Source of the DNA: Marsupella aquatica
Taxonomy: Eukaryota; Marchantiophyta
Direction: 5' to 3'
NCBI GenBank assembly: GCA_973895155.1
Contig: OZ316892.1
Span: 29,698,001-29,762,000 of the forward strand
Length of the DNA: 64,000 bases
The stretch's first letter is position 1. Every line of letters begins with the position of its first letter. Of the stretch, positions 31,201 to 43,916 are shown one piece after another. The notes beneath the pieces were generated by a model. It made no database searches and was not told the origin of the DNA. It saw only the letters and a program-made list of their open reading frames with translations. The position numbers and the translations under genes are program-made.

Positions 31201-33851
31201 TACAGTCAAATGTGGTGACCATTATTCGGTGCATGTGGGGCACTGCTAGTAGGTTCTAGTTTTCACTCTCTCCTATTATTTCTGCTGAATTTTCAATTCT
31301 AGTTTTCAGCTTTTTTGGCAAATAGATCTGGTACCCGACCACTTGACAGCACCAGTTCTGGACTGTTTCAGATTTGCGTACTTTCGCTAATAATGAATAC
31401 AGTTCATCAAGGCCAGACTAGATTCACGGGGGTTTCCCCCAATATTACATATGTTCGTTCAGCTAGAGGTAGTCTATTGGCAATGCATGGAAAACATAAA
31501 TTATGGAGACCTTAAAAGTTGTTGATTTGATGGAACGGCTGCAACATTATTCATTTGATTTGGGCAGAAATTATTGGCTATGTACCTTTACAAGGAAAAT
31601 TTGGTTCAGTTTCTAACATAGTTTACTTGATTGTGTCTGTAGGTTAAAAAGAAGCAAAACGAGGGGTTATTGCTGGAGATCTTGCAACCCGAGTTGAGAG
31701 AGAACTGTGTAGGATCTGAAGTAGTGAGAGCCATGAATGTTGGTCTGTTATGTATACAAGAAGATCCAACAAGGCGCCCATCAATGTCTCAAGTAGTAAA
31801 CATGCTCTTGGGAAATATGGATACAGTACAAGAGCATGAAAATGACCAATCTGATTGGGAAGACCCATCGACTGAAGGTAAGATTAAATATCGATGTGAA
31901 CCCTCTCAATTCTCATGATGGAAGAAGGCTTTTTTGTCGTCAAGAAAATTAATGTGAATGATCACTCGGGTCATTTCTCATCGCATCTGTGATGTAAGAA
32001 GCGTCCTCATATCTAAGCTCTCACTGAGAAAGAGAACTCAACAGCTGACAGAGGCTGGAGTGAAGGTAGTGTGACTACTTGTGTTTGATTTTGAAATACA
32101 TATCATACATATCATGCAAAACAAATTAGAAACATCATGCTCAGGTCTGGGGAGAGCTAGTTGTGGGTGCGTGGTGATGCTGTGAATAGTGAAGAATACC
32201 GAATGTGGACTTGAATGGATGTGCCACACAAAATTCAAGTACGCGATGTGTTTCCGGTCAGCAAAACGGAATGCTCACAGTCTGTATTTCCGCATTATCT
32301 TTGTTTTGAGCTTCTGTGGAATTGAAACGACTCGATTCATTTGAATCTTCAAGTACTTTTTACTATCGTTCAGGAGTGACGGCTGAAAGTTATTAGTAAG
32401 TACAAAGCTTAGACAGGTTGACGTACTGTGGGAAGGGTGGAAATCTGGAATGACCGATATTCGTTCCCAGCCTTTTTCTTGTGGAAATATTGATTGTGCG
32501 TTTGCGCATGGTTGCAGATGACTTGGACGATTTATATAGTCACCTGATCACTGAGGAGACTATGTGCGACCCTGTAAGTATGGATACACCAACAAGCCGC
32601 CCATCAACGTCTCAAGTAGTAAACACGGTGGGAAGTATGGATACAGTACAAGAGCATGAAAATCACCAACCTGATTTGGAAGGCCCATCGACTGAAGGTA
32701 AGGTTAAATATCTATGTGAACCCTCTCAATTCTCATGATGGAAGAAGGCTTTTTTGTCGTCTAGAAAATTAATGTGAATGATCACTGAGGTCATTTCTCA
32801 TCGCATCTGTGATCTAAGAAGAGTCCTGATGTCTAACCTCTCACTGAGAAACAGAACACTCAAAAGCTGACCGAGGCTGGAGTGAAGGTAGTGTAACTAT
32901 TTGTGTTTGATTTTGAAATACATTTCATATCATGCAACACAAATTAGAAGCATCATGAGGTGTGGGGAGAGCTAGTTGTGGGTGCGTGGTGATGCTGTGA
33001 ATAGTGAAGAATACCGAATGTGGACTTGATGTGCCACACAAAATTCAAGTACGCTATGTGTATCCGGTCAGATGCAAGACTGGATGCGCGCAGTCTGTAT
33101 ATCCGCATTATCTTTGTTTTGAGCGTTTGTGGAATTGAAACGACTCGATTCATTTGAATCTTCAAGTACTTTTCTACAATTGTTCAGGACGGCTGAAAGT
33201 TATTAGTAAGTACAAAGCTTAGACAGGTTGACGTACTGTGGGAAGGGTGGAAATCTGGAATGACCGATATTCGTTCCCAGCCTTTTTCTTGTGGAAATAT
33301 TGATTGTGCGTTTGCGCATGGTTGCAGATGACTTGGACGATTTATATAGTGACCCGATCACTGAGGAGACTATGTGCGACCCTGTAAGCTGCTCTGATGG
33401 CCGGACTTATTGTCGATGGACTCTGATCGACAATTTAATGACCAGGTCACCATATGACAGGACAAAACTGACTATCTATTGTGATGACATCACTGCAAGG
33501 TCAAGATTATTTAGAGCCATTCCAGAACAAGAATCAAAGTTTCGGCAGCGTCGAAACAAACATCGAGAGGAGGCCCTGCAGCACGCACGCACTGATCCAG
33601 TCGAGTTGGAGTGCGCCATAGAGAAGCTGAACGACGTTCTCTTGTGGGACCGTGGAGATACTGAATGTCGGAATGAGCTTGCTCGTGTTCTAAGTCTTGT
33701 TTGTGAAACATTTCCTGAACCATCGCTTTTGGATACAATTCCTGAGGTGATGCACGAAGATGTGATACGAGCTAGACTTGATAGCGAAGGAGCTCTCGTT
33801 CTTAAATTCTTGGTGGTATTTTATATTGCAATCTGGACGTTCATAATCTAG
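28242..33851 (+). CDS. Membrane kinase-U-box fusion, copy A, probably kinase-dead
   Basis: Exons by splice sites, phase and comparison with copies B and C: 28242-28419, 28669-28778, 29839-30064, 30460-30661, 30909-31032, 31643-31877, 33328-33851. Exon 1 encodes a hydrophobic anchor ([12 protein letters not shown]) and basic WKKWKK, but starts with GTG in this copy, since the ATG of the siblings is absent. Exons 2-6 encode a receptor-like kinase of the plant RLK/Pelle type: [32 protein letters not shown] (HRD altered to HGD), [12 protein letters not shown]. The stretch holding DFG is deleted in frame by 8 codons (KICDLQSSEDYT), so catalysis is unlikely. A second in-frame deletion of 12 codons lies in exon 5. 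Exon 7 gives a U-box ([29 protein letters not shown]), a helical region and a C-terminal membrane segment ([16 protein letters not shown]). Phases stay open throughout. U-box proteins are E3 ubiquitin ligases. Confidence 0.65.
32518..32697 (+). other. Chimeric U-box/kinase-tail exon inside the last intron of copy A
   Basis: A partial duplication joins the first part of the U-box exon ([19 protein letters not shown]) directly to the end of the kinase exon ([19 protein letters not shown] ... DPSTEG-like). It keeps the acceptor (ggttgcag) and the donor (gaag/gtaagg). It is exactly 180 bases long and in phase 1 at both ends, so it could be spliced in without breaking the frame. The join is at an AAG shared by both parents, and it creates a GTAAGT consensus donor at about 32575. 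Confidence 0.65.
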
Positions 33852-34847
33852 TAGATTCCAGGCACAGAGTAAATTAATGCAGATCTTTGACCAAGTTATC
33901 GTAAACAGTGGGGAAGACTCTGGTTAATGATGACATTTGAGTAACGCTAAGAGTCTCTAGAAGTCCCGCTTCTATGGAGTATCAAGACCCTGCATGAAGG
34001 CGAAGCGTCAAAATGGTGGGTATATCAAATTGCATTTCCTGACTCTAAGATTAAAGTCAACACTTTTATGAACATCCGGTTGCCGTCTCTCTCGTTGGAT
34101 TTCCAGTATTTATCTTAGTTTTTGCAATCCTGAGTATTGATGGCTCTGTCGTTATTTTGATCGTCCTGAGTAGGAAGGCAGAAGCACCAGCAGCAGCTCC
34201 GATTTGACCGAAGGCAAGTCACTCACTTCCGTCCAGCACTCCAAGGATATAACTCATTGTACGTGGATAAATTGGGTATATATATCGATGACGAGATATG
34301 GCCGGTTCCAGACCCAGTGAAGTTCAGACTGAGGAGTCAATATTGTACAAAAATATTTCCCGGTGACTTTCCGTCATCTCACTTTTCTGATCGGTCCTGC
34401 AAACTGAAGATCGCATTTTATCTGTAAACCTGTGCATAATCTCGGGCATAATGCTGTTCCGTGACTTGCAGAGTGTTATTTTCTGAGCTTAGTGGTTGAC
34501 TTTATAATTAAACTATGTACATGACGATTAGTGTCGGAAGAGGTCCTTCTGCCGGAAACCTTCGAGCGACCAGCGTACGTTCTCCAACTTCCAGAATCTG
34601 AAAACTCCAGGAGAAGGACGATGCTCAATGTAGTGGTTCGATAGATTCCAGTGGATGCCCTTTAATTTCTTTAAGTGCTCTCGTCTTTCTCGTCTGCAAG
34701 CTTAGCCTCTTGATCAGGTTCAATCAGTCCGATTTACACCTTGGCAGTTGCGCGAAGGAAGGATATTTGTCTCAGCAGATTGAAAAAGATATAGTAGACG
34801 TTATCCTAGGACCATGGAAATGCCAACAACGCCAGGAAGTCTGCATA
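33852..34847. other. Spacer downstream of U-box copy A
   Basis: Non-coding block shared with 52501-54096, 42960-43916 and 63519-64000 (for example gacgagatatggccggttcc). No gene. It separates the U-box exon from the next LRR-derived sequence in each duplicated unit. Confidence 0.6.
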
Positions 34848-35905
34848 CCTTCCGCCGATATTTTGACGAGAAGAGAAGAGAAAAGCAGAGAAGAGAAAGC
34901 TGATATCTAGGTAGGGGACAGAGAGAGAAGCTGGTATCTAGCTAGGGAGACACAGTTTGTAGCAACAGTTGAAGACAGAAGAAGCAACTCTGAATAGGAT
35001 GCCATTCAGTCAGTGGATCTGGGTTCAATTGCGGAAATTTCTGGATCCATCGCATGATGAAATGACGTTCGCGCAGCTGCAAGCATTTTGAGCCGATGAC
35101 AAAAACTGGAGGAGTATTTCCTCGTTCGCATGGCACCATTATCAAAAGACAGGGGACTGGTTCGCAAGAATGTTTGAGGCGGTGGGCTAGATTGGGAGCC
35201 AGGTATATAATTATGCCAACTCGGTCCTTGTGAGGGAGCTTCCGGGATGCCAGTGGACCTTGATGTATTTCCCTGTTTAAGAGAAATCATTAGGGGCTGA
35301 CGAGAACTCAGTAGGGGCACATTAAGTTTAGTGTGCCACGTCGATCAGCAGTCGTGGAATGGTAGTACTTAGGAATCAGAAAATTCTCGACCAATCCAAG
35401 CGTGGAATGGTAGTACTTAGGAAGCAGGAACTTCTCGACCAATCCAAGCGGTATTGTTGTTTACGACCTTTGAAGCCTCTAGTCAGGTTAATGTAGCAAC
35501 AGTCATCCCGTTCCCGTGAAGTCCCGGATCTATCTAGATGAACGATGCACTTACCTGAAGTTCAAGAATTAAGGGGCTGTTCAATCAGGGTGAACCTGAC
35601 TTGGTTAGCTGGAGTATTCGTGCGGATGTGAGTCATTGGAAGGAGTCACATGGAAAACAGTCGCCGGCTGAAACACCTTATGTGGAGAAGGTGGAGCTCG
35701 GTGACGTGAAGCTCAATGGGACAGGCATAGCTCCTGTTTTGCAAAACGTACTGACTAATGTGACCACTCAACATATCTGGCAATGTTATCTCAGGTGCAC
35801 TGCTATATCCTTTGAGAATACCTCGTGCGCTACTTGTTCTTGATATCAGCAACAACTTACAGCTTCGAAGGCCCATTCGAAGGTCTGTAGCTTGAAGCAA
35901 TCAAG
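34848..35905 (+). pseudogene. LRR gene fragment with its leader, truncated
   Basis: Matches bases 1 to about 950 of the window: the leader (ttccgccgata, gaagcaactctg), then a disrupted N-terminal coding part (SWSIRADVSHWKE at about 35601, KVELGDVKLNGTGIAPVLQN). Homology stops near 35852 (gatatcagcaacaac). Frameshifts and missing start codon; no LRR repeats survive beyond the first. Confidence 0.75.
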
Positions 35906-37074
35906 AGGGTCGAAGCTTTGAACGTAATATAAGAAGAATAGAAAATTAACATATGACAATTGCTGGGGCAGTCTGGCCATGGCCTTATTCGAACACAAGA
36001 AGTGTTCAGGAATCATTCACTCGTGTAGGTTGCAATTAGAAGCAATAATATAACAGTCAATATATTCCACTCACTTTAGAAATTATTGGCTCTGGCCCGG
36101 TGTTGAGGCAGTTGCAATGATCTAGAGAACCTAGAAGATCAAAGCCCACAAATGGGGTACAAAATCCTTGTTAAGACCCGTTCTCGGGACCGGACCATTG
36201 ACGAGTTTCGTGGCACAGGCATTCCCTGTTGTAACCATTACAACCAAACGGCTTGACTTGTGGAATCCTGTTGGCTAGGGCTCCAGGCCTACAATTCTGT
36301 GAGCATCAACGAACAGGGTAATTATTAGGTTTTCTGGTTTCTGCCAGCAAATGGTAGCTTAGGTGAAACAGAAATGCTAAGAATGTTCGTTCTGTAATTT
36401 TCCTAGATGAATTTGTGATGGGTGTATCTCCCTACACTTCAAGATACCTTCAAATTGTGGCTAATGGGATCTGTGGCTAGGTGGAAAACCTGACTAATCT
36501 AAGGCAAAAAAGAACAGCGGGATTCTAGCCAAAAGCAGTGAAGACTCTTAAGTGAGGTACGATTTGATGTGTTTTTACCACCAAATTAAATATCCCCAAA
36601 ACTTACGTAATAAAATTGGTTACTGGGTGTTGACAGAACTCAGTAACAGAAAATTAAAGGTCATGTCCAATTCAAACATTGTATCAGACTGAGACTACAA
36701 ACAGTTTTGACTTTCTACTCTGTTAGTTGAGGGGTCTTCAAGATTGTAGTCTAGTGTGGTGTGAAGCTAATTGTACCCATGGTGCTTCTCGGTATCGTTT
36801 TGATTTACTGTGTAGTTTTTGTGTATGCGTAATGTAACCCTTTGCTCTAAGTATCCATTACGGGTTGGGGGTTGATTTCCATGATTGCTATTTACAGGAA
36901 ACAAAAAAAAAGGTGGGCTGAGTTCCATTCATGGTTGCTGTTTACACTAAACAAAAACAGGGTGTTCCCGGACTGGATATTTACTCCCTACTTCCCAGGG
37001 ATTTTTTGGAGATCCATGTCTTACAGAGAGGTGGTGCCATGTCCCACCGGGTCTTCACTTAATCTAAAATGAGT
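35906..37074. other. Intergenic, no gene seen
   Basis: A piece near 35930-36060 matches the spacer copies (aagaagaatagaaaattaa). 36860-36960 contains a diverged direct repeat (ttccatgattgctatttaca and ttccattcatggttgctgtt). Otherwise unremarkable AT-rich sequence. Confidence 0.45.
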
Positions 37075-38510
37075 TTATTGAGGAAATGCTTTTGAAGGCA
37101 CACAAAAAGAGCCAGAGTTATGCAGTTGCCTCGAAGATTCCTGTAAAACCACTGAAAGACGTGGTTCTTCGTTGATAGTCAGGGTCCACAGATCAATCTG
37201 GGGCCCAGATGAAGCTGAAGGGCAGCTACATCTAAGTCTGTAAAAAAGTAGAGTTGTGTGCTCGAGGGAGGTTTGTGCAATCATGGTTTCAGGACTGTTT
37301 AGACCCAGTTCATCATCGGAAGTCACTAGAAAGGATAATTGATGGACCTCGTTAATTAGGCGCCTGGATGACTGCAGTGATCGAGATTCTGCAATGGCTA
37401 GAGTGCTTGGAACCTGATTCACTACATCACTGTTTCCCCAAGTATCCCAATTTGGCATCCATTCCATCAGCAGCATAGAGGTTCAGGCGATCTGTTCACT
37501 CAGAGCTTCACTCACGTCGAGGTTACTTTTGCTGACGTACTACCAATTGAAGATTGCGATCGAGAGTCTGTAGATCAAGCACAGCGGAGCACTTACTTAG
37601 ATGGTTCAGCTTAATTAAACCAAAGTCCGTAATTTGGCCAAATTCTGAAAAGGTAAGAGCTCGATCTCTCTCTCGATCTGCCCTCTGAGCTCTCTTACTT
37701 GGTAACCTCTATACTTATCGTTTTGTCGAAGTGACCGTAGCTCTGGCGAAACCTGTCCAAGAAACCAGATATGTGAGAGGCTTCAATCCTTCCTCCCCAA
37801 TACGATGTAGGGAACAGAGTGGTCACATTGACGTTTTCAGACTTGGCAGCTGCTCCTGTTCCTTTCCTTTCCTTCAGACAGTTGTCAATTCCTCTCGGAT
37901 TGCTCTCTCCTAGCTGCTCTTGATGTTTCATTTCATTCCGAGCCTTTCCTTTGATCTGTCCTCCACGACGTGGACAGGTTTCAGTGGCGGGTGGCCGGGT
38001 TCTGCTGTTGAGCGTTTCGATTTTCAGTTGTGGCCGGGTTCTGCTTCGACTCAGCAGCTAATTTTCCACTCCATTGATCTCCATGCTCGCAGTGGCAACT
38101 GATCGAGTAGATACTGAATTAAACCCTAAATCAAATTTCAAGATTAAAGGTGTGAATTCTGTGAAATTCTCATCATGTAGTGATGCTTAATTAGTCATGC
38201 TTGTCCAGTGAACAGTTCCGGTTGCCGTATGCGTAGACATCATACTTAATTGTGCCCTCTGGCCACGCATCCCCAATCCCACCACTCCGTCGGGGCAATT
38301 TAGCATGGAAGTGATTGAAAATCAATGTAATTTGGCGTAGAGTTCCTCATGATTTTCGACTTGTGTTGGGCTACAGCTGCTGTCGTTGAATGTGTACGCT
38401 GGTTTAAAGCAAGCACCAGCCAAGCCGTGATTTGAGCTCTAGAGGAGAACTACTTCCATGACGTGCGAATATCAAAATCTCCATAGCTGCGGATCGACAG
38501 TGTCCATCTT
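37075..38510 (+). promoter_or_regulatory. Upstream block shared by the renalase-like gene and the kinase-U-box genes
   Basis: Runs parallel to 56400-58440 and 45400-47240: ctctgagctctcttacttggtaacctcta, then cctgtccaagaaaccagatatg, ctccatgctcgcagtggc, and tgcgaatatcaaaatctcca near 38470. The same block lies in front of kinase-U-box copies B and C. No supported ORF. It may contain a common promoter or 5' UTR. Confidence 0.6.
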
Positions 38511-38807
38511 TCCAAGGGATCTCCCACCAAGCGTCTTCTAACAAACGGCTGGCCTTCAAAAGACAATTGTCATTGGCAGCACGTGTCGGTGTACGTGGTA
38601 TGCGGTGCAGCCCTTTGAAAGTTCTCTTCCGCCTGAGGTATCTTCACCTTTACCACTCGGAGATTGTTATTCTACAAAGGCTTTTGCCCAGGCTGTGTGC
38701 GAGTGAAGAAGCCGCGGCAGCAGTGGACGCTTGCTTTGGTACACCGACATTTCTCTTCTGCTCAGGAACAGCACTCAGAGGCAAAGGTTTCTGACAACAA
38801 GCGTACC

Positions 38808-41800
38808 ATGGCAGCGGCCCCATATAAAGGGCCTCCTGTAGCAGTCATTGGTGCCGGAGGTGAGAAAACTTGAATGGAATTTGAAGTCGTATTCTCTGTC
38901 GCGACAGTATTATAACTATGCATTCTGTTGTCTCGATCAAATATGCTTCGATATCTTCTATTGTCACATTGAAGCAGGCAAGTAAATCTATATCTGAAAT
39001 TAGTAGACTCAGAAGGAATCAACTGCAAATCGGTTTGGTATAGTTCACCGAATTCTCGATGGTCTTGTGTATTTAACCTGCCCTGCAAGCCTATAATTGA
39101 TTCGTGGAAAAAACAGCACTTACCGGGCTTGCACGTTCCAATTCAATTCCACTGAGCGTTATGGTAGACAGGAATCACTGTAATGCCCTAAAGTCTTTAG
39201 AAATGTTTTTTCGTGTGACTTTTTTGACCCGATGTTACACATATGGAATCTCTCATCTATACCTGGGGTAGATTACTGCCACGACTCGGCAGACGATTTT
39301 GCTTTAACTGTGAAGATGGGATGTTATTGGTGCAACAGTTGCAGGCTGTGTTGCTGCATCGTCACTCGCAGAACGAGGCATACCTGTGAGACTCTTTGAA
39401 ACGGGACGAGGCCCGGGAGGTCGACTTTCGACTCGCCGGTGTGGTCTCTGTGTTCTAGTCTTGTGCTACATAAGATTTTCTTAATCTCCTTTGCGGCTCT
39501 TTGCGTTAGAAGTTGTGAAATTCACCAGTTTGGTTTCTAAAATCTGCCGTCTCAAAAATTGTCTAAGAGTTTTTGGAACTTGTAGATTCTGATAAGTTCG
39601 GAAAGATGAAGGGAAGAGGATGTTGATGACAATATGCTTCTTTTGCTTATGGACAGGGAGAAAATGATGGACGGGACGGAGCTGTTGTTTGACCACGGTG
39701 CGCAATATATGACAGTCAGCAACCCATCTGTGCAGTCTTTGGTGGACAAATGGCAGGCTGCTGGTTTAGTTGACATTTGGCATGCAAAGTTTGGCTCTTT
39801 CGACATGGTTGAACGACAGTATTCAGATGAAACTGTGAGCATCTTCTGGTAGAGCTCTGTCAATTTCCTCATTTTTCTTGGCAGTGTTGTTCCGATGTCT
39901 TCCCATTACTACCCACCTACCATCCCACAAGTAGAAGTATCCATTTTGCTTGCTCCTCAAATGAGAAAGTCCCACCAAAATCTCCTAATAGAAGAGCAGC
40001 CCCTATCTCATCCTCCGGAACTTTTGACATCTAACTTCCCCAGCCTGTTTAGGAATATCCCCGGTTTCCAGTGGTTACTATGGAGGGCTTTACAATATCT
40101 TTCCTCTGTACTTTGGACTCTTAAAAGTGCTAACTACTGAATTGATGAAACGTTAGTATGATGATGGCATGACCAAATATGTTGGAGTTCCTGGAATGAA
40201 TTCGATCTGCAAGGCCATGACTTTGGAACCTGGTATGAACAATTTCCTGCTGATGAACAGAATGCCGTCTATAGAAGAGTCTGTCGGCTTAGTTGCTTCC
40301 CCGATGGTCTTGTCAGAAGTGATTGGTTTTACTTATTCTGCGAAACGTTGTGCTAAAGCAGGTATAAATGCCCTGTACAACAGCATGGTCGTCGAAATGA
40401 TATGGAAGGAGGAAGGACTGTGGCTTTTAAAGGGCAAGAATGGGGAAAGCCTAGGAGGATATGGGGCTGTGGTAGTAGCTGATAAAGCACTTGCTTCCAG
40501 CCGCTTTAGAGCTCAATCGGGATTGCCGCCTCCGCTTGGTAAGACCGACTTATGTACATCCATATGCTGTGAGGTTTGGGGTGTTGTAAATGTTATTATG
40601 TCCATACAAGCAAATCCCGACGTGATTTTGCAAAACATTTTCAATATTTCAGATTTCCATAGTCATCCTTGGAATCAAACGCTTGTGAAATCATATTTAT
40701 ATATGGACAACACCCTGGCTAAACTTTCAGGCCTCTGGTAGTTCTACCCTTAACGGCATTGTCCTGTTCAATCTGTGTCAAGCGCAGTAGATGGACACCT
40801 TTCCTCCCTAAAAGTTTATTACCACCTTGTAGATGGACACTTTTCATTCCCTGAAGGTTTATCACCTTCTTGTAGATATTGCTATGCGGAAGAGATGTTT
40901 ACATCTACCTTTGGTGTCAATAACACAATGATTTTTCTATCTTGGATACAAATTTTGTCATTGTAGTTCTATTACCATCATCAGAACCACAGTCTTAAAA
41001 CTTAGATGTATCCACACATTTCTTCTAGATCATACCATATGTTGTGATATGGATGGTAAGGTAGTTAATTAGTCTGTGGACTACATCTAATTGTTTTTGT
41101 TCTACCTTGTCCTCATGATTGCAGAAAATGCTGGAGTACCCGATTTGTACAGAACTTTGTCCTGTATTGGATCAGTGCCATGTTTCACTGTTATGGTGGC
41201 GTTTTCTCACCCTCTGACTTCTGTGAGTGACTCGTGATCTACGTCTCAGTTTGTGTTCCCCAGGGGTGTTGGTCTTCCATGAGTCAAAATCCTAAGATCC
41301 ATTTGTTACATCTGCTTATCTTGCTAGCGTTTCTTCATTGGATGTCTCTTTCTTAACGTATATGACAAGCAGAAATCTGTCTTCTTGTCAAACATGGAAC
41401 TCGTTGTCTTCTTCTGCAGTTGTTGGTGCTTTCTAGTATGACAAGATGTACAATGACAAAATACGAACGCCCATCCGTCACAGTCCATGAGACTATCAAA
41501 CTACAAGGATACGTTGAGATGCTAACATGTTTGATTTGGGTTTGTTCGCAGGTGCCATTTGATAGATTTACTATAGAGTCTTCAAACTTCTTGGCAGGAG
41601 CTGTCCGGGTGAGCAGCAAGCCGGGCCGGAAGGTGCTTCCAAACAGGTTACGCTTCTTTCAAAGCATTTTGTGATTGAAGTTAATCATGTACTTTTCTCA
41701 CCCGTCCTTGCATGTTCTTCTTACATTCGTATGATCATCCATCCCAGCAGTGTCCCTGTGAACTCTGAATGGAATGTTGAGAGTTTTTGCATTAAGATAG

Positions 41801-42585
41801 CTTATAACAAATTCAGCTGTAATTGTAAAGAGGCTCGTTTGAGTTTGTTCTTTAATTGCGCCATAGTTACATCGCTTGCGAGATTGTCTCACTCAAACTT
41901 ACTCCTATTAGTCAACAGTGGAGCATAGAATACAATGCTCTTTCTACAATATGCGCACTGCTGGATGATTTGCCCCACAAAACACTCACATCATTTTGTG
42001 GTTGACTTCTATAGTGAAAATTGGGTGCTGCATTCTTCCATAGACTATGCCTTGGGCATTGTAAACAAGGAGGGGTTTGCGAAGCCTTCTAGTGCATCGT
42101 TGGAGTCAATTGCCTTAACTCTTCTGAAGGAATTCCAAGGGATTGTTCCAGAGGCTATCGATCCAATCCATGTGAAAGCTCACCGCTGGTAAGTATTTCT
42201 GTCACCTCTCTTCATGCACTGAACAAACAGCAAGCGCAAGGCCTCTACTTGTTTCCTGCCATTGGTTTATTTCAAGCTACAAGTTTGAGCATGCAGATCT
42301 AGTCTAGTACGATGTATAGTGGCTAGAGATAGGTGGAGTCACGTTGCATCAGGGTTTTGGGTGTGTTCGTCTTTAAAATTATGGTCCATGTAATGATGCA
42401 GGGGTTCATCTTTTCCAACAGCTTCTGTTGCTCCAGAGGAGAAATGTCTTGTGGATACAAGGAAGAAAATTGTTGCGTGTGGTGACTTCTGTGTATCCCC
42501 TCGCATTGAAGGCGCCATTTTCAGTGGGCTTGCAGCAGCTGACAAAATTGAGCAAATTCTGAAGATTTCAACGGCCAAGATCTAG
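38808..42585 (+). CDS. FAD/NAD(P)-binding oxidoreductase (renalase/amine-oxidase-like), nine exons
   Basis: Exons: 38808-38859, 39339-39438, 39657-39834, 40157-40232, 40362-40538, 41125-41222, 41552-41646, 42015-42188, 42402-42585. All phases agree, giving 377 residues from ATG 38808. The Rossmann FAD-binding motif is split by intron 1 (AVIGAG-VAGCVAASSLAERG), followed by LFETGRGPGGRLSTRR. Further family landmarks are LLFDHGAQYMTV, KYVGVPGMNSICK, VVVADKALASSRF, LPPPL, HVKAHRWGSSFP and VACGDFCVSPRIEGAIFSG near the end. These match plant renalase-like flavoproteins (Arabidopsis At1g55980 type, recalled), which oxidise an unknown substrate using FAD. Related plant proteins have an N-terminal organelle-targeting extension. 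An open in-frame stretch upstream has no ATG, so targeting is unclear. No disruption seen. Confidence 0.85.
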
Positions 42586-43916
42586 TTGAAGCTGATTGAC
42601 CATCAAAGTAACTGAACATCAATCCATATCAGCCAGATCTTCAAATGTCTTTAAGAATTGACTCTCAAGTTCCCTCTTGGGTGGGTATCATGCTTAAGAA
42701 TCTTTGGATAATTTTCTCAAAAGTAGGATATATATCAACCGCGAGGGTGGAGTGGCCAAAAGAATTTAGATCAAATGGTAGACACCCATAGCAGAAAACG
42801 TCCGTAACAAAAGGAGAACAACTTTGTTAGTTTGGCCACTTTGTATTCGTATCATGGCACTTGTCACCAATTATTGTAGACGACCAATCAAATTTTTAAA
42901 CCACTTCCAATCCAATTCGAAAAAACTTATTTCACATTTTTCTGTAAAATGTTTAAATATTCATTCAACTTTTCCCTATCTTTGACTTGTTTGATATCAT
43001 AAATTGTTTATTTAACATCACAATACTTGTGAGTTTAGGGTAAATTGGGTGTACATGGATCAGGAGATAGGGCCCGTTCCAGACCCAGTGAAGTTCAGAC
43101 CGAGGAGTCAAATACTTTACAAAAACATTTGCCTGCGACTTTCCTTCACCTGACTGCTCTGATCGGTCCTTCAAACTGAAGATGGCGTTTTTATCTGTAG
43201 ACCTCGGCAGAATCGCAGACAGAGAGAATGCTTTTCCGTGAATTGCAGAGTGTTAGTTTCTTTCGTTATATAATAGTTCACTTCCAAAATATCTATATAA
43301 CGTTCAGTGTCGAAAGATTTCCTTCTGCCGGACACCTTCGAGCGACTCAACAAGTTCCAGAATCTTCAAACTCCACTACAAGGACGTTGCTATCAATCAA
43401 CAAGCTCAATATAATAGTTTTATGGATTTCAGTGGATACCCGTTAATTTCTTTAAGTGCTCTCCTCTGCTATTTCTCTTCTGCAACCTCATCATCTTGAT
43501 CAGGTTCAATCAGTCCGATTCACACCTTAGCAGTTGCGGGAACGAAGGGGAACTTTTTGAGATAGGGCCTGAGTTGCAATTACAGTCAGAGGGAACAGGT
43601 TATGTGCCACTGAAGTGATGCTCCTCGAACTCCATTAGAGCTCTTGTGCAGAATTGTACATTCGAATACCTTATGTTTTCAGATTGGGCTAAGTCACAGC
43701 GATGAATTATTCTCGTGTGATCCCCAGAGAAGGGGGTCCTGAGCCAGTTATGTAATCGATGGGCATATGTGCTAAATCATTTGTAATATGAAGCAAATCT
43801 ACAGTAGAATCTGCAGACGATTGCTCGAGTAAATTGCGTACTGACTCGTAAACCTTCTCGTAGAGTTCTTGTTCAAATGTACTGTCTGTAAAATATCTTA
43901 GGAAATCTGCATACTA
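42586..43916. other. Spacer downstream of the renalase-like gene
   Basis: From about 42960 rightward it is another copy of the post-U-box spacer (caggagatagggcccgttcc, gatcggtccttcaaactgaag), although no U-box gene precedes it here. It leads into the LRR fragment at 43917. No gene. Confidence 0.55.

Noticed and set aside
31315-31515. 66-codon ORF ([12 protein letters not shown]) identical in copies A and B
   Set aside because: It lies within intron 5 of the kinase-U-box gene, and identity reflects recent duplication. Kinase homology passes directly from exon 5 to exon 6.
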